A stretch of DNA of 64,000 nucleotides from CALMEC01 sp963765105. GTDB lineage: Bacteria; Actinomycetota; Thermoleophilia; Miltoncostaeales; Miltoncostaeaceae. The notes under the pieces are model-generated. The model was given only the letters and a program-made list of their open reading frames with translations, was not told the origin of the DNA and made no database searches. A program made the position numbers and the translations under genes. The stretch is taken from positions 1,240,001 to 1,304,000 of the forward strand of contig CAVXUW010000002.1 in NCBI GenBank assembly GCA_963765105.1, written 5' to 3'. Every line of letters starts with the position of its first letter. Within the stretch, counting starts at the first letter, position 1. This document shows, one piece after another, positions 17,090 to 25,458 of the stretch.

Positions 17090-17982
17090 ATCACCGCGGG
17101 CTCAGGTACCGCGCCGAACGACTTCGGGGTTCGCGCGTTGGCCGCGATCACAGTGCCGACGAACCCGATGACGATCACCGCGACGGCGCCGATGAGTGCC
17201 GGTGCGGGCAGCTTGCGGCCGGCCATGTGGCCCTTGCCGAACCCCGAGAGAGCGAACGCCGCAGCCGCACCGCCGATGAGGCCGCCGATATGGCCTCCTA
17301 CGGAAATGTTCGGGATGGTGAACGTGATGACGAGGTTGAGGATGAGCCAGATGCCGATGTCACCGAATAGGGACGTACGGCGTTGCCACTGCAGCACCAG
17401 CATGGCGGCCATCAGCCCAAACACACCACCTGATGCGCCCACCGTCGGAGAGTTGGGGGTGAGCAACGTCGCGCCAAACGAACCGCAGACCACCGCCGCG
17501 ACATAGACCACGCTGAAGCGCAGCGGACCGACGTAGGGCTCGAACAACGAGCCCAAAATCCACAGGGACAGCATGTTGATGCCGAGGTGAAACACCCCGC
17601 CGTGAAGGAATGCGGAGGTGACGATGCGCCACCACTCACCGTTGGCGATCTCGAAGCCGATGAGCCAACCGTCCTGAGCGATGCGGCCCTCAACCCCGCG
17701 GGCAGCCGATCCCCCGGCCGACATGACCTGCAGGACGAACATCAGGACGTTGAGGCCGATGAGGACCTTCGTGGCATACGCCGCACCTCGTGGCAACGCG
17801 CGGGGCGCCATGCGCGCCATACCGGTGGGCCGGCCCGCGCACTCCGGGCAGCGCATCCCCACCGCCGACGCCACCATGCATTCCGTGCAAATGGGCCGCT
17901 CACAGGACGAGCACGACACCAGAGTCTCCCGGTCCTTGTGTCGGTAACAGACCGGCGTTGCTTCTGCGACTTGAGCCGACAT
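16993..17982 (-). CDS. rhomboid-family intramembrane serine protease with N-terminal zinc finger
   Basis: A 329-residue membrane protease. Residues about 10-50 form a B-box-like zinc finger (CYRHKDRETLVSCSSCERP, CTEC, CPEC). Six membrane segments follow. The catalytic dyad is Ser184 in GASGGVFG and His231 in GGHIGGLIGG; the oxyanion-region residues are in HGGVFHLGINM (about 127-137). Rhomboids cleave single-pass membrane proteins. The C-terminal 32 residues are encoded inside the 3' end of the convergent M42 gene, since no earlier stop exists. An IS110 element begins about 45 bp upstream and may have displaced the native promoter. Confidence 0.9.
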   Translation of the reverse strand: MSAQVAEATPVCYRHKDRETLVSCSSCERPICTECMVASAVGMRCPECAGRPTGMARMAPRALPRGAAYATKVLIGLNVLMFVLQVMSAGGSAARGVEGRIAQDGWLIGFEIANGEWWRIVTSAFLHGGVFHLGINMLSLWILGSLFEPYVGPLRFSVVYVAAVVCGSFGATLLTPNSPTVGASGGVFGLMAAMLVLQWQRRTSLFGDIGIWLILNLVITFTIPNISVGGHIGGLIGGAAAAFALSGFGKGHMAGRKLPAPALIGAVAVIVIGFVGTVIAANARTPKSFGAVPEPAVIYTASSCACSSTPTNRSIDAAMSSGWQASTLV

Positions 17983-18029
17983 AGCCTTATGGTACCTGGC
18001 TTCTTGACGCAGACTCTCGGGGGGTGTCC

Positions 18030-19241
18030 CTATCGGTTTGTCAAGGATGGGTCCTGGTAGGTGGTGGCGTTGGTGAGCATGGCGTGGAGGACGTCGAGGC
18101 GGCGGCGGGCGAGGCAGATGATCGCGGCGTTGTGGCGTTTGCCGGCGGCGCGTTTTCGGTTGTAGTAGTCGCGGCTGGGTGGGTGGTTGAGGCTGCAGAA
18201 GGCGGCGAGGAAGAATGCGTTTTTGAGGCGGTGGTTTCCTCGGCGGCTGCGGGTTTCGCTGCGGAGGCTGGTTCCGGATTGTCGCGTGACGGGCGCGATG
18301 CCGGCGTACGCGGCGAGGTGTCCTGCGGTTGGGAATCGGGTGATGTCACCGATCTCGGTGAGGATGCGTGCGCCGAGCCTGGTTCCGATCCCGGGGAGGC
18401 TGATCAGGATCGGCGCGAGAGGGTGGCGGGAGAAGATCTCCTCGATGTCGCTCGCGAGGCGTGTGCGTCTGGTGGTGATGGTCTGCAGATCATCGGCGAG
18501 TTCGGTGATGATGCCGGCAGCGTGGTGTTCTGCGGGGGTGGTGAGTGTTTGCGACGCGAGCGCGGCGGCCAGATCGTCGGTGAGGCGTTTCCCGGCTTTC
18601 GGGGCGTAGCGGGTGATGAGACGTTCGAGGCGTTGTTTCCCGGCTGTTCGCATCGCGGTGGGGGTGGGGTAGCGGGTCAATAGCGCGCGCACTGCGGGGT
18701 GTCCCAGGCGAGGTCCCAGGAGTGCCTCGAGTGGCGGGCAGATCGCAGAGAGCAGGTCGCGTAGGCGGTTGGCGGTGCGGGTGTAGTCGTGAGCGAGGTC
18801 TTCGTCGCGTCCGCATGCCAGTTGCAGTGCGCTCAACAGTTCGTCGGCCGGTTCGATCCAGGTGAGGTGCTCGGGGCGGGTACGGGCGGTGTCTGCCAGG
18901 ACGTAGCTGTCGCGAGCGTCGGTCTTCGCCTCACCGGGGTACAGGTCGGCGGCGCGGCGCATGACCAGCCCTGGGATGTATGCGACTAACACGTCTTCGT
19001 TGTGGGCGACTGCCCGGGTGATCTGGGCGATCGAGCCTGGCTGATCGATGACCAGGACGACCTCACCGACCGGGCAGGCGTGGCGGATGAGCTCCTCCAA
19101 ATCACCCTGGGTGTTCGTGACGCGGCGGCTCAGGCGCACCGCTCCGGCGGCATCGAGGATGGTTGCGTGGTGGTGGCTTTTCCCGACGTCCAGCCCGACC
19201 CACGCCCGGGCGGGTTGTTCAGCAGCTGGTGGTTGCGACAT
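18030..19241 (-). CDS. IS110-family transposase (DEDD recombinase)
   Basis: A 403-residue recombinase started at ATG 19241. The N-terminal RuvC-like DEDD domain has WVGLDVGKSHH (Asp18), VVLVIDQPGS and EAKTDARDSYVLAD (about 105-117). A helical linker leads to the C-terminal Transposase_20 domain, with LISLPGIGTRLGARILTEIG, RFPTAGHLAAYAGIAP and the serine-containing segment TRQSGTSLRSETRSRRGNH. These enzymes act with a bridge RNA encoded in the element to choose target and donor. The gene appears intact. The length is typical for the family. Confidence 0.92.
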   Translation of the reverse strand: MSQPPAAEQPARAWVGLDVGKSHHHATILDAAGAVRLSRRVTNTQGDLEELIRHACPVGEVVLVIDQPGSIAQITRAVAHNEDVLVAYIPGLVMRRAADLYPGEAKTDARDSYVLADTARTRPEHLTWIEPADELLSALQLACGRDEDLAHDYTRTANRLRDLLSAICPPLEALLGPRLGHPAVRALLTRYPTPTAMRTAGKQRLERLITRYAPKAGKRLTDDLAAALASQTLTTPAEHHAAGIITELADDLQTITTRRTRLASDIEEIFSRHPLAPILISLPGIGTRLGARILTEIGDITRFPTAGHLAAYAGIAPVTRQSGTSLRSETRSRRGNHRLKNAFFLAAFCSLNHPPSRDYYNRKRAAGKRHNAAIICLARRRLDVLHAMLTNATTYQDPSLTNR

Positions 19242-19480
19242 ACGGCGCCCCCTTCGCTTCGTGTTCGTGATCTTCGTGTCGCTGGTCCCCGGGAGGGCGC
19301 CTCCTGCCGCAACCACCTTACGAACGAGCCATTCAAGGAACGGGTCCCTATCAGCGGTCTGGAAGCACCCGACGCCGGAGGGGGCAACACCCCCCAGATC
19401 ATCAACGACAGGGGGCAGAAAGCCATGCCCCCGACGCCGGGGCCCTACGTGCCCACATCATCCCGGACACGCCACCAACA
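19242..19480 (-). ncRNA. candidate IS110 bridge RNA region
   Basis: About 240 bp upstream of the transposase start, where IS110-group elements encode their bridge RNA. Two strong hairpins occur here: GGGGG/CCCCC at 19380-19384 with 19390-19394 (5-nt loop), and GGGGGCA/TGCCCCC at 19411-19417 with 19426-19432 (8-nt loop). The string GACGCCGG occurs next to both. The layout of successive stem-loops suits a structured RNA on the minus strand, but target- and donor-binding guides cannot be matched without the exact ends. Confidence 0.3.
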
Positions 19481-19571
19481 GGTAAGGGGGTACGGTTGTC
19501 ATGGGCGTTGCCGACATGATCGTTGGCCGCTACCCCGCACAGCGTCACACAACTTTCCCGGAGGTGTGGTC

Positions 19572-20561
19572 ATGCGTGCTCGTCGATCCCTCGTTCCCGT
19601 TGTCATCTGTGCAATCCTCTGGATTGTTGGCTCCGCCGCCGGAGCCCCTCCTCCGCTGGCCCCGGTGGAGCTTCCTGTGCCTACCTTTCCCACCCATCCC
19701 ACACCCCCTCCGGATTTCGCGACGCCCGCAGGCGGTCGCAAGTTAGTCGAACGGATGCCTAGCACTCGTATTCGGACCACTATCTACCGCGCTGACGGGA
19801 CCCGTCTCGCAGAAGCACGAGGTCCTGAGCGGGGTCAATACGATGAGATCACCTACTACAATGAATCCGACGTTCCTTACCGCATGATCTCCGGATATTC
19901 CGGATCTAAGAGTTCATCGCATTCCGCCCGCCGCCCCTCAGCGACCAATCTCGGTCGCCCTTCACGATCCACGAATCAACTCCAATCACTCGCTTCGTGC
20001 GGCGGGAACGCATCGAGTACTACGGCGCTGAGAATTCCTGGCACGCTGAACTGGTACTGGGTGAGCACCTCAACGCCAGGGAATCTCTCCCAGTCCGCCA
20101 CCCTAATCGCGCTCCGCAATGCAGGCATCGCGTGGGTCATTAACGACAACTGGTGCGGAATCGGCGATTCGCACGCCGCAAATTCGTTTAACTATGTCGG
20201 CACGACGTCCGTTTCCTGGGGCCAAAACGGCGTGAGCACCATAGGCTGGGGAACACTCGGCGGAAGCGGGCCTTGCGCGGCAACGAATGCCGGGTGCGCT
20301 GATGAGTACACAGCCGGGGGTTTCAGTTTTGACATTGTTGAAGCCGATATTCGCCTTAACGCGGCATTCCCGTGGGTCAATGGAAGCTCCGGTGGATGGG
20401 ACGTTCAGGGAGTCACCACTCACGAAAGGGGCCATAATTTGGCGTTTGAGCATGTAGGCGACAATACTAACGTTATGTGGGCTCCTTTCCCCGTAGGCAC
20501 ATCGTTTTCCAATCGTCGTCTCGGGCGAGGAGACGCAAACGTAAACAATTCCAAGTATTGA
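19572..20561 (+). CDS. secreted metzincin-like metalloprotease
   Basis: A 329-residue protein from ATG 19572 with a signal peptide (RRSLVPVVICAILWIVGSAAGA) and a Pro-rich segment. The C-terminal part has the zinc motif HERGHNLAFEH (residues 284-294), which fits HExxHxxGxxH except that the Gly is Ala, followed by VMWAPF with a candidate Met-turn (Met302). This suggests a metzincin related to matrixins. Four Cys are spread through the catalytic half. The body reads GTLNWYWVST and FSFDIVEADIRLN. Codon use is less GC-biased than in neighbours, indicating acquisition. It lies directly beside the IS110 element; substrate unknown. Confidence 0.7.
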   Translation: MRARRSLVPVVICAILWIVGSAAGAPPPLAPVELPVPTFPTHPTPPPDFATPAGGRKLVERMPSTRIRTTIYRADGTRLAEARGPERGQYDEITYYNESDVPYRMISGYSGSKSSSHSARRPSATNLGRPSRSTNQLQSLASCGGNASSTTALRIPGTLNWYWVSTSTPGNLSQSATLIALRNAGIAWVINDNWCGIGDSHAANSFNYVGTTSVSWGQNGVSTIGWGTLGGSGPCAATNAGCADEYTAGGFSFDIVEADIRLNAAFPWVNGSSGGWDVQGVTTHERGHNLAFEHVGDNTNVMWAPFPVGTSFSNRRLGRGDANVNNSKY

Positions 20562-20621
20562 ACGGCGGGTTCGCATCACGCATCGCTCAGATGCCCGCAT
20601 AAGAGCAAGGATGATATTCAC

Positions 20622-21089
20622 TTGAATCGAGCCGCCAGAGCAAGGTACGGTACTGCACTTTCACTGTTGATCTCAGCTCTGGCGACGGTCGGCTACTCCG
20701 CGTGTGGCGGAGACGCCACCAGCGCGCCATCGGTAACGATGTTCTCGCAAGGAGGTCAAGAAGTGACCGTAGCTCAATCAGGCGGCTGTTGGAGCGGGCG
20801 CTGCGGTGATGGGATCGGGCTGAGCAAACAGGTCATCGATAGTTTGCCTTTGATCGTCGTTCCCGACAAGACGATGATCGCGATTGAACTGCCGTTTAGC
20901 TCATCAAAGACCACAGTTGCCCGGCTAAACAGGATTGGGGAAATCCAAGAGACCACTCGGCTGGAGCCAAGTGAACGCCGCATCTCGTGGCGACCTCAAG
21001 AGGGCGATGGTATCTACCTCCTTCAGACAACAACTGGCCAAGATGATCCGTGGTACATCTTTCGCGTCGAGCGCCCTGAGACCGGGTAG
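20622..21089 (+). CDS. hypothetical lipoprotein
   Basis: A 155-residue protein from TTG 20622 (AAGGATG lies about 9 nt upstream). The N-terminus has RR, a hydrophobic run (ALSLLISALATVG) and a lipobox-like YSAC, so it is probably membrane-anchored outside the cell. The remainder has CWSGRC, which may form a disulfide, and no family I can name. It follows the metzincin gene by 60 bp in the same low-GC segment and may be its partner or inhibitor; that is a guess. Confidence 0.5.
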   Translation: MNRAARARYGTALSLLISALATVGYSACGGDATSAPSVTMFSQGGQEVTVAQSGGCWSGRCGDGIGLSKQVIDSLPLIVVPDKTMIAIELPFSSSKTTVARLNRIGEIQETTRLEPSERRISWRPQEGDGIYLLQTTTGQDDPWYIFRVERPETG

Positions 21090-21418
21090 GTCGTGTATTC
21101 AGCGCAGAGGCTGCCTCTGTCGATCTGTGCTTCTGTTTGACTCCTGGCCGTGAAGGCCGACATCACGATCCGATCCACAGACCGCCGCGAAGGACCCTCG
21201 TCGGCATACCTGTCTTCGGCTATCGGGTTCTACGCATCGGAGTGAGGATTGCCGGGTTCGGATGTGGGGTGCTGCGAGGCCGGACGGAGGGCTAGCCACC
21301 AGCCGTCGGTGTGGGCAAGATCCATACGGCGTTTCGGTGAGCAGCGAAGGTCGTGGCCGACGCGTTTCCCTCTCAAACTCGAAGAGCCAGCTATCGCGTA
21401 TTCGGTGACTCGTCCGTT
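21090..21418. other. 329-bp stretch without a recognisable gene
   Basis: Between the lipoprotein and the ABC-F gene (convergent) I see no convincing coding frame; the minus-strand frame of about 114 codons reads as Arg/Ser-rich shadow sequence. Base composition returns to the chromosome average across it, so it is probably the right margin of the accessory segment. Confidence 0.5.
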
Positions 21419-23278
21419 CTACCCCTCTGCGATTCTCTCCCACTCGGCCATGTTCCAGGCGAGTTCTTCCTCCACTGCTCGGTAGCGCTCACCGGCCGCA
21501 GCCACGGCGGTCCGGTCGCCGGCGATGGTGGGGTCGGCCAGTCGTGCGGTGAGCTCGTCGCGTTCGGTCTCCAAGGCCGCGATCTGAGCCTCGAGGCGTT
21601 CCACCTCACGTAGGCGCCGACGTTTGGGCGCCGTCGGCGGCGGTTTCGCAACGACCTTCTTGCTCGGCGTTGCCACAGGAGGTGGCGCCGCGATGGTACG
21701 AGCGTCCTCCCGCGCGGCCAATAGGTCGCTGTAGCCACCGTCACGCATCACCACCGTACCGTCCTCCAAGGACAGTGTGTGGGTCGCCGCCAGGTCGATC
21801 AGCGCCCGGTCGTGGGATACCAGCACCACCGTGCCGTCGAACGCCTCCAAGGCATCCTCAACCGCTTCGCGACTCTCGATGTCGAGGTGGTTGGTGGGCT
21901 CGTCCAGCACGAGGAGGTTGCCACCGTTGGCGATCAGCTGCACCAACGACAGCCGGCGGCGCTCACCACCCGACAGCATCTCAACCCGTTTCTCCACGAC
22001 CGCACCGGAGAACAAAAAACCGCCAAGAAGCGTGCGTGCCTGGGTGTTCGTGAGGTTGGTTCCCGTGAGCACGGTTTCGATGATCGTGCGATCGGGACGG
22101 AGCTCCTCAGCGTGCTGACTGAAGTACCCAACCGTGACGCGATGGCCCAGGCTCACCCGGCCACGAAGCGGCGTTCTCATTCCAGTGATGGTCTCGATGA
22201 GCGTGGTTTTGCCGGCCCCGTTCGGCCCAACGATGGCGACCCGCTGGCCACGTTCGATGGCGAAGTCGGCGCCACGCACGAGCACCGTGTCAGCGATGCC
22301 CACGTCAACGCCGTGCGCCTCCACCACAATCCGTACCGGCTGTTCCGTCTTGGGAAACCCAAACGCCAGGGAACGCTCGCGCCGCGGCGTGTCGATGCGT
22401 TCGATCTTCTCGAGTCGTTTAGCCCGTGACTGAGCCTGTCGCGACTTTGTTCCCGCACTCCACCGTTCGACGAAGCGCTCCAACCGGGCGATCTCAATGG
22501 CCTGAACGGCGGCCAGTTGCGCCTGCCGGGCCAGGGCCTCGGCTTTAGCTCGACGAAAGCGGGAGTACCCCATGGGCCAGAGCTTCGCCCTGCCGTCGAG
22601 ATCGAGCACCGCCGTCGCCACTGACTCCAGAAACCAGCGGTCATGCGACACGATGATGACGCCGGCTTGGATCTCGGTGAGCGCCGTCTCGAGCCACTCG
22701 ACCGATTCGAGGTCGAGATGGTTCGTCGGCTCGTCGAGCAGGAGCACGTCGGGCCGAGCCACCAGAGCCCGCGCGAGCGACGCTCGCGTGATCTCGCCGC
22801 CGGAAAACGACGTGAGCGGCCGTTCGGCCCAGTCGGGTTCGATGCCGAGCCCGCGCTGCACACGTTCGAGCCACGACTGCGACTCATAGCCCCCATGACG
22901 CTCAAAGGCACGTTGTGTCCGGTCGTACTCGCCCATCACCTCGGGGCCATGGTCGCCTCCGGCCATGCGCGCCTCAAGCTCTCGCAACAGCCGCTCCAGG
23001 CGCAGCACCTCGCCGAGCCCCTCCGCGACGTAGTCGCCAAGGGTGACGTCGCGTTCGAGAGGTGGACGCTGATCATGAAGGGCGATCGTCGAGCCGCGCG
23101 GCGTAACAACGTCTCCGCCGTCCGGCGCCAACTGGCCGACGAGACACCGCAGGAGGGTCGTTTTTCCCGTGCCGTTCTTGCCGACAACGGCAAGACGGTC
23201 GCCCGCGCCCACGGTAAACGCCACGCCCTCGAAGAGGGTTCGGGCGCCGAATGATTTGGTGAGGCCGACAGTCTGCAC
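21419..23278 (-). CDS. ABC-F family ATPase
   Basis: A soluble protein of about 619 residues with two ABC domains and no membrane part. ABC1 has Walker A GKNGTGKTT, signature SFSGGE and Walker B LLLDEPTNHLD; ABC2 has GPNGAGKTT, LSGGERRR and LVLDEPTNHLD. An inter-domain linker (about 235-300, rich in Arg and Ala, with RWSAGTKSRQAQSRAKRLEK) is the P-site tRNA interaction motif of the family. A C-terminal coiled coil (RRRLREVERLEAQIAALE) follows. ABC-F proteins act on the ribosome as translation or antibiotic-protection factors. GTG 23278 is chosen because a TTG at 23299 would touch the divergent RNase D start. Confidence 0.9.
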   Translation of the reverse strand: MQTVGLTKSFGARTLFEGVAFTVGAGDRLAVVGKNGTGKTTLLRCLVGQLAPDGGDVVTPRGSTIALHDQRPPLERDVTLGDYVAEGLGEVLRLERLLRELEARMAGGDHGPEVMGEYDRTQRAFERHGGYESQSWLERVQRGLGIEPDWAERPLTSFSGGEITRASLARALVARPDVLLLDEPTNHLDLESVEWLETALTEIQAGVIIVSHDRWFLESVATAVLDLDGRAKLWPMGYSRFRRAKAEALARQAQLAAVQAIEIARLERFVERWSAGTKSRQAQSRAKRLEKIERIDTPRRERSLAFGFPKTEQPVRIVVEAHGVDVGIADTVLVRGADFAIERGQRVAIVGPNGAGKTTLIETITGMRTPLRGRVSLGHRVTVGYFSQHAEELRPDRTIIETVLTGTNLTNTQARTLLGGFLFSGAVVEKRVEMLSGGERRRLSLVQLIANGGNLLVLDEPTNHLDIESREAVEDALEAFDGTVVLVSHDRALIDLAATHTLSLEDGTVVMRDGGYSDLLAAREDARTIAAPPPVATPSKKVVAKPPPTAPKRRRLREVERLEAQIAALETERDELTARLADPTIAGDRTAVAAAGERYRAVEEELAWNMAEWERIAEG

Positions 23279-23298
23279 GGCCGGGTAGGGTAGCGGCA

Positions 23299-24501
23299 AT
23301 GTCGTCGACGCCCCTCATCAGCGACGCCGATGGCGTTCATCGGCTGGTCGAATCGGTGCGAACGGCCGGCCGTTTCGCTCTCGATTTCGAGTTTTTGTGG
23401 GAACGGACGTACCGACCCGTGCCGTGTTTGGCGCAGGTTTCCGTCGGCGACGAGGTCATGATCATCGACCCCATCGCCGGGGCGCCACTCGACGAGATCG
23501 CCGCGTTGGTGGCCGACCCCACGATCCTGACGGTGATGCACGCGCCGTCCGCCGACCTCACACTTCTGGCGATGCACTTCGGGATCGTCCCGACAAACAT
23601 GATCGATGTTCAGTTGACCGCCGGGTTCGTGGGAATCGGTGCCGGCCAGAGCCTGGGAACACTCCTCGATCGTGTGCTGGGCGTACGACTTACCAAAGCC
23701 GAGAGCTACAGCGACTGGAGCAAACGCCCTCTGTCCGACGCGCAGTTGGACTACGCCGCCAAAGATGTTCTGTACTTGCACCCCCTGGCCGATTCCCTGA
23801 CCGAGAAGGCCGGTCGACTGGGTCGCACGACATGGGTGGCTGAGGAACATGAGCGCCGCTACGGCTCCGGAGCCAGCTTCGTTACCGACCCGCAGGACGC
23901 GTGGCGAAAGGTCAAGGGCCAGGGTCGTCTGACACCCCGCGAACGGGCCGTGCTGCGCGCCGTGGCCGCCTGGCGTGAGGAGGAGGCCCTGCGGCGCGAC
24001 CGGCCCACCGGCTGGCTGGTTCACGACCGGTCGCTACTCGATGTGGCGCGGCGACGCCCCACCACTTCGGAGAAGCTGTCGGTTGTCCGTGGCGTTTCTG
24101 ATCGTTTGCGCCCGCAGGAGCTTGAGGGGCTTATCGCCGCGGTCGTCGCGGGCGATGTCGCAGAGGAGATCTTTCTGCCGACCCCGGGCCGGCCCGACCT
24201 GGTGTCACGGGTCGAAGTGCTGGGCTCACTTGGTCAGCTCGTCGTGTCGGTGCGTGCCAGTGCCGCGAAGCTGGCAGCGCCACTTGTGGCGACGCGTGAT
24301 GAGATCGAATCGTTTGTCACATCAACGCTGGCGGGTGACACGCCCGATGACCATCCCTTGGCCTCGGGGTGGCGACGCGAGTTGGTGGGCGACGCGCTCA
24401 TTGAGCTGAGCCATGGACGCGTAGCACTGGTGCCCAGTACGCAGCCGCCATATCTCGTGGAGGTCGCGCGCTCGGCAGAGGACGCGCGCAACCCCGTTTA
24501 G
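23299..24501 (+). CDS. rnd: ribonuclease D-like 3'-5' exonuclease
   Basis: A 400-residue exonuclease of the RNase D type, involved in 3' trimming of tRNA and other stable RNA. The DEDDy catalytic set is visible: LDFEF (Asp and Glu, about 28-32), HAPSADL (Asp, about 81-87) and DYAAKDVLYL (Tyr and Asp, about 153-162). After it comes an HRDC-like helical domain (RERAVLRAVAAWREEEALRRDRP). The divergent ABC-F gene starts 20 bp upstream, so both promoters overlap the gene starts. Confidence 0.9.
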   Translation: MSSTPLISDADGVHRLVESVRTAGRFALDFEFLWERTYRPVPCLAQVSVGDEVMIIDPIAGAPLDEIAALVADPTILTVMHAPSADLTLLAMHFGIVPTNMIDVQLTAGFVGIGAGQSLGTLLDRVLGVRLTKAESYSDWSKRPLSDAQLDYAAKDVLYLHPLADSLTEKAGRLGRTTWVAEEHERRYGSGASFVTDPQDAWRKVKGQGRLTPRERAVLRAVAAWREEEALRRDRPTGWLVHDRSLLDVARRRPTTSEKLSVVRGVSDRLRPQELEGLIAAVVAGDVAEEIFLPTPGRPDLVSRVEVLGSLGQLVVSVRASAAKLAAPLVATRDEIESFVTSTLAGDTPDDHPLASGWRRELVGDALIELSHGRVALVPSTQPPYLVEVARSAEDARNPV

Positions 24502-24519
24502 GACGATCATGCGGCCTCT

Positions 24520-24672
24520 CTATGCGGCGATCAGACCGTCGACGGCGTCATGCACCGCGTGGTGGTGTACGCAGCCGGCGACGGTGCAGGCCGTACTCGG
24601 TGTGGGGTCGAGCCGGTCGAGCAACTGTGTGATGGCCGAAACGTCAACGATGGGGGGAGTGATGGTGATCAT
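24520..24672 (-). CDS. 50-residue hypothetical protein with strong RBS
   Basis: A small frame from ATG 24672 preceded by CGGAGG 8 nt upstream. The product is MITITPPIVDVSAITQLLDR, then LDPTPSTACTVAGC and VHHHAVHDAVDGLIAA. Two Cys and a run of three His could bind metal. It ends 18 bp from the convergent RNase D stop. A 14-codon leader frame (start near 24712) ends with TGA overlapping this ATG, which could couple translation. I recognise no family; it was judged real from the ribosome site and the even amino-acid composition. Confidence 0.45.
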   Translation of the reverse strand: MITITPPIVDVSAITQLLDRLDPTPSTACTVAGCVHHHAVHDAVDGLIAA

Positions 24673-24747
24673 CCCGCGAACCTCCGAATGGGTGGGCTGA
24701 TGGGATGCATCATCTCCCCCGTGTGTTTCGGGTCGGTTTCGCCTGTG

Positions 24748-25458
24748 TTAGGACTCGTGAAAGTTCGGATCGACCAAGGGAGCGAGGTCGGCCATGGCTG
24801 TGACCAGGGCCACACGGGCGATCGAGGGGGCCGTCGCTGTCAGCGGCAGCACGTGCAGTGTGGTGCGCATGAGGTAGCTGCCGGCCCAACGCCGGTGACG
24901 CTCACCGGTGCGCATGACCAACGCCTGGATACTGCGCAGGTTGTCGGTGCGATCCGCCAGCTTGAGTACGTGGGCCTCAGCCGGCGCCGCATCTCGCAAG
25001 CGCTCGTAGTAGGCGACCACCGCGGGGTCGTCACGTCCTTCGGGCGCGGTGAGCCATTCCACCAGCGTCGCCACCTCGTCACCAAAGCCGTCGCGCACCT
25101 CGGCCACCGATGTCGCGGTATCTTCGACCACGTCGTGAAGCAGCGCCGCCTGAACAACCTTCGGTTCCGCAACGCCCCACCGGGCCAGTTCAAGCGCGAC
25201 GCGCAGCAGATGCACCCAGTACGGCGTGTCCGAACCGCGACGGCACTGCTCGCCATGACGTGCCCGAGCGAATGCCAATGCCTGACGAAGCGCCGTGCGT
25301 GCCTCAGCGTTGTGGTTGGCCGCAAAGTCCACCCACGCCCGCTCAACCGCGTCGGGGGTGTCGAACGCAGTGGGCCATGCCAATGTCACGGGCGCGATCG
25401 GCGCCAACGCCTCCCCGGCTTCTTCGAGCGTCGGGGGTTGCAGCGGTGATGGGGTCAT
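24748..25458 (-). CDS. HD-domain protein, small alarmone hydrolase-like
   Basis: A 236-residue HD-superfamily protein similar to the hydrolase half of RelA/SpoT and to Mesh1. The metal ligands are in YWVHLLRVA (His), ALLHDVVEDT (His-Asp) and VLKLADRTDNLR (Asp, Asn), in the order found in those enzymes. The prediction is (p)ppGpp 3'-pyrophosphohydrolase or a related nucleotide hydrolase; no synthetase domain is present. The start overlaps by 10 nt the start of the divergent Ppx/GppA gene, which also acts on pppGpp or polyphosphate. Confidence 0.75.
   Translation of the reverse strand: MTPSPLQPPTLEEAGEALAPIAPVTLAWPTAFDTPDAVERAWVDFAANHNAEARTALRQALAFARARHGEQCRRGSDTPYWVHLLRVALELARWGVAEPKVVQAALLHDVVEDTATSVAEVRDGFGDEVATLVEWLTAPEGRDDPAVVAYYERLRDAAPAEAHVLKLADRTDNLRSIQALVMRTGERHRRWAGSYLMRTTLHVLPLTATAPSIARVALVTAMADLAPLVDPNFHES

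Larger units (their letters stand above)
18026..19480 (-). mobile_element. IS110-family insertion sequence (ends approximate)
   Basis: The element consists of a transposase gene plus a longer non-coding flank on its 5' side. IS110 elements usually lack terminal inverted repeats and target duplications, and none are seen. The 9-bp direct repeat GTCCCTATC occurs at 18026-18034, across the transposase stop, and at 19343-19351 in the 5' flank; it may mark subterminal or core sequences. The outer limits given are a guess: the left one is set by this repeat, the right one by the end of the structured non-coding part. It interrupts the space between the rhomboid gene and the metzincin gene. Confidence 0.55.

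Noticed and set aside
18026..19351. GTCCCTATC copies as a target-site duplication of the IS
   Set aside because: IS110 elements do not normally create duplications, one copy spans the transposase stop, and the other lies inside the non-coding flank; they are more likely internal end motifs.
21099..21443. Minus-strand frame of 114 codons after the lipoprotein gene
   Set aside because: Arg/Ser-rich shadow composition, no ribosome site, and overlap with the ABC-F 3' end.
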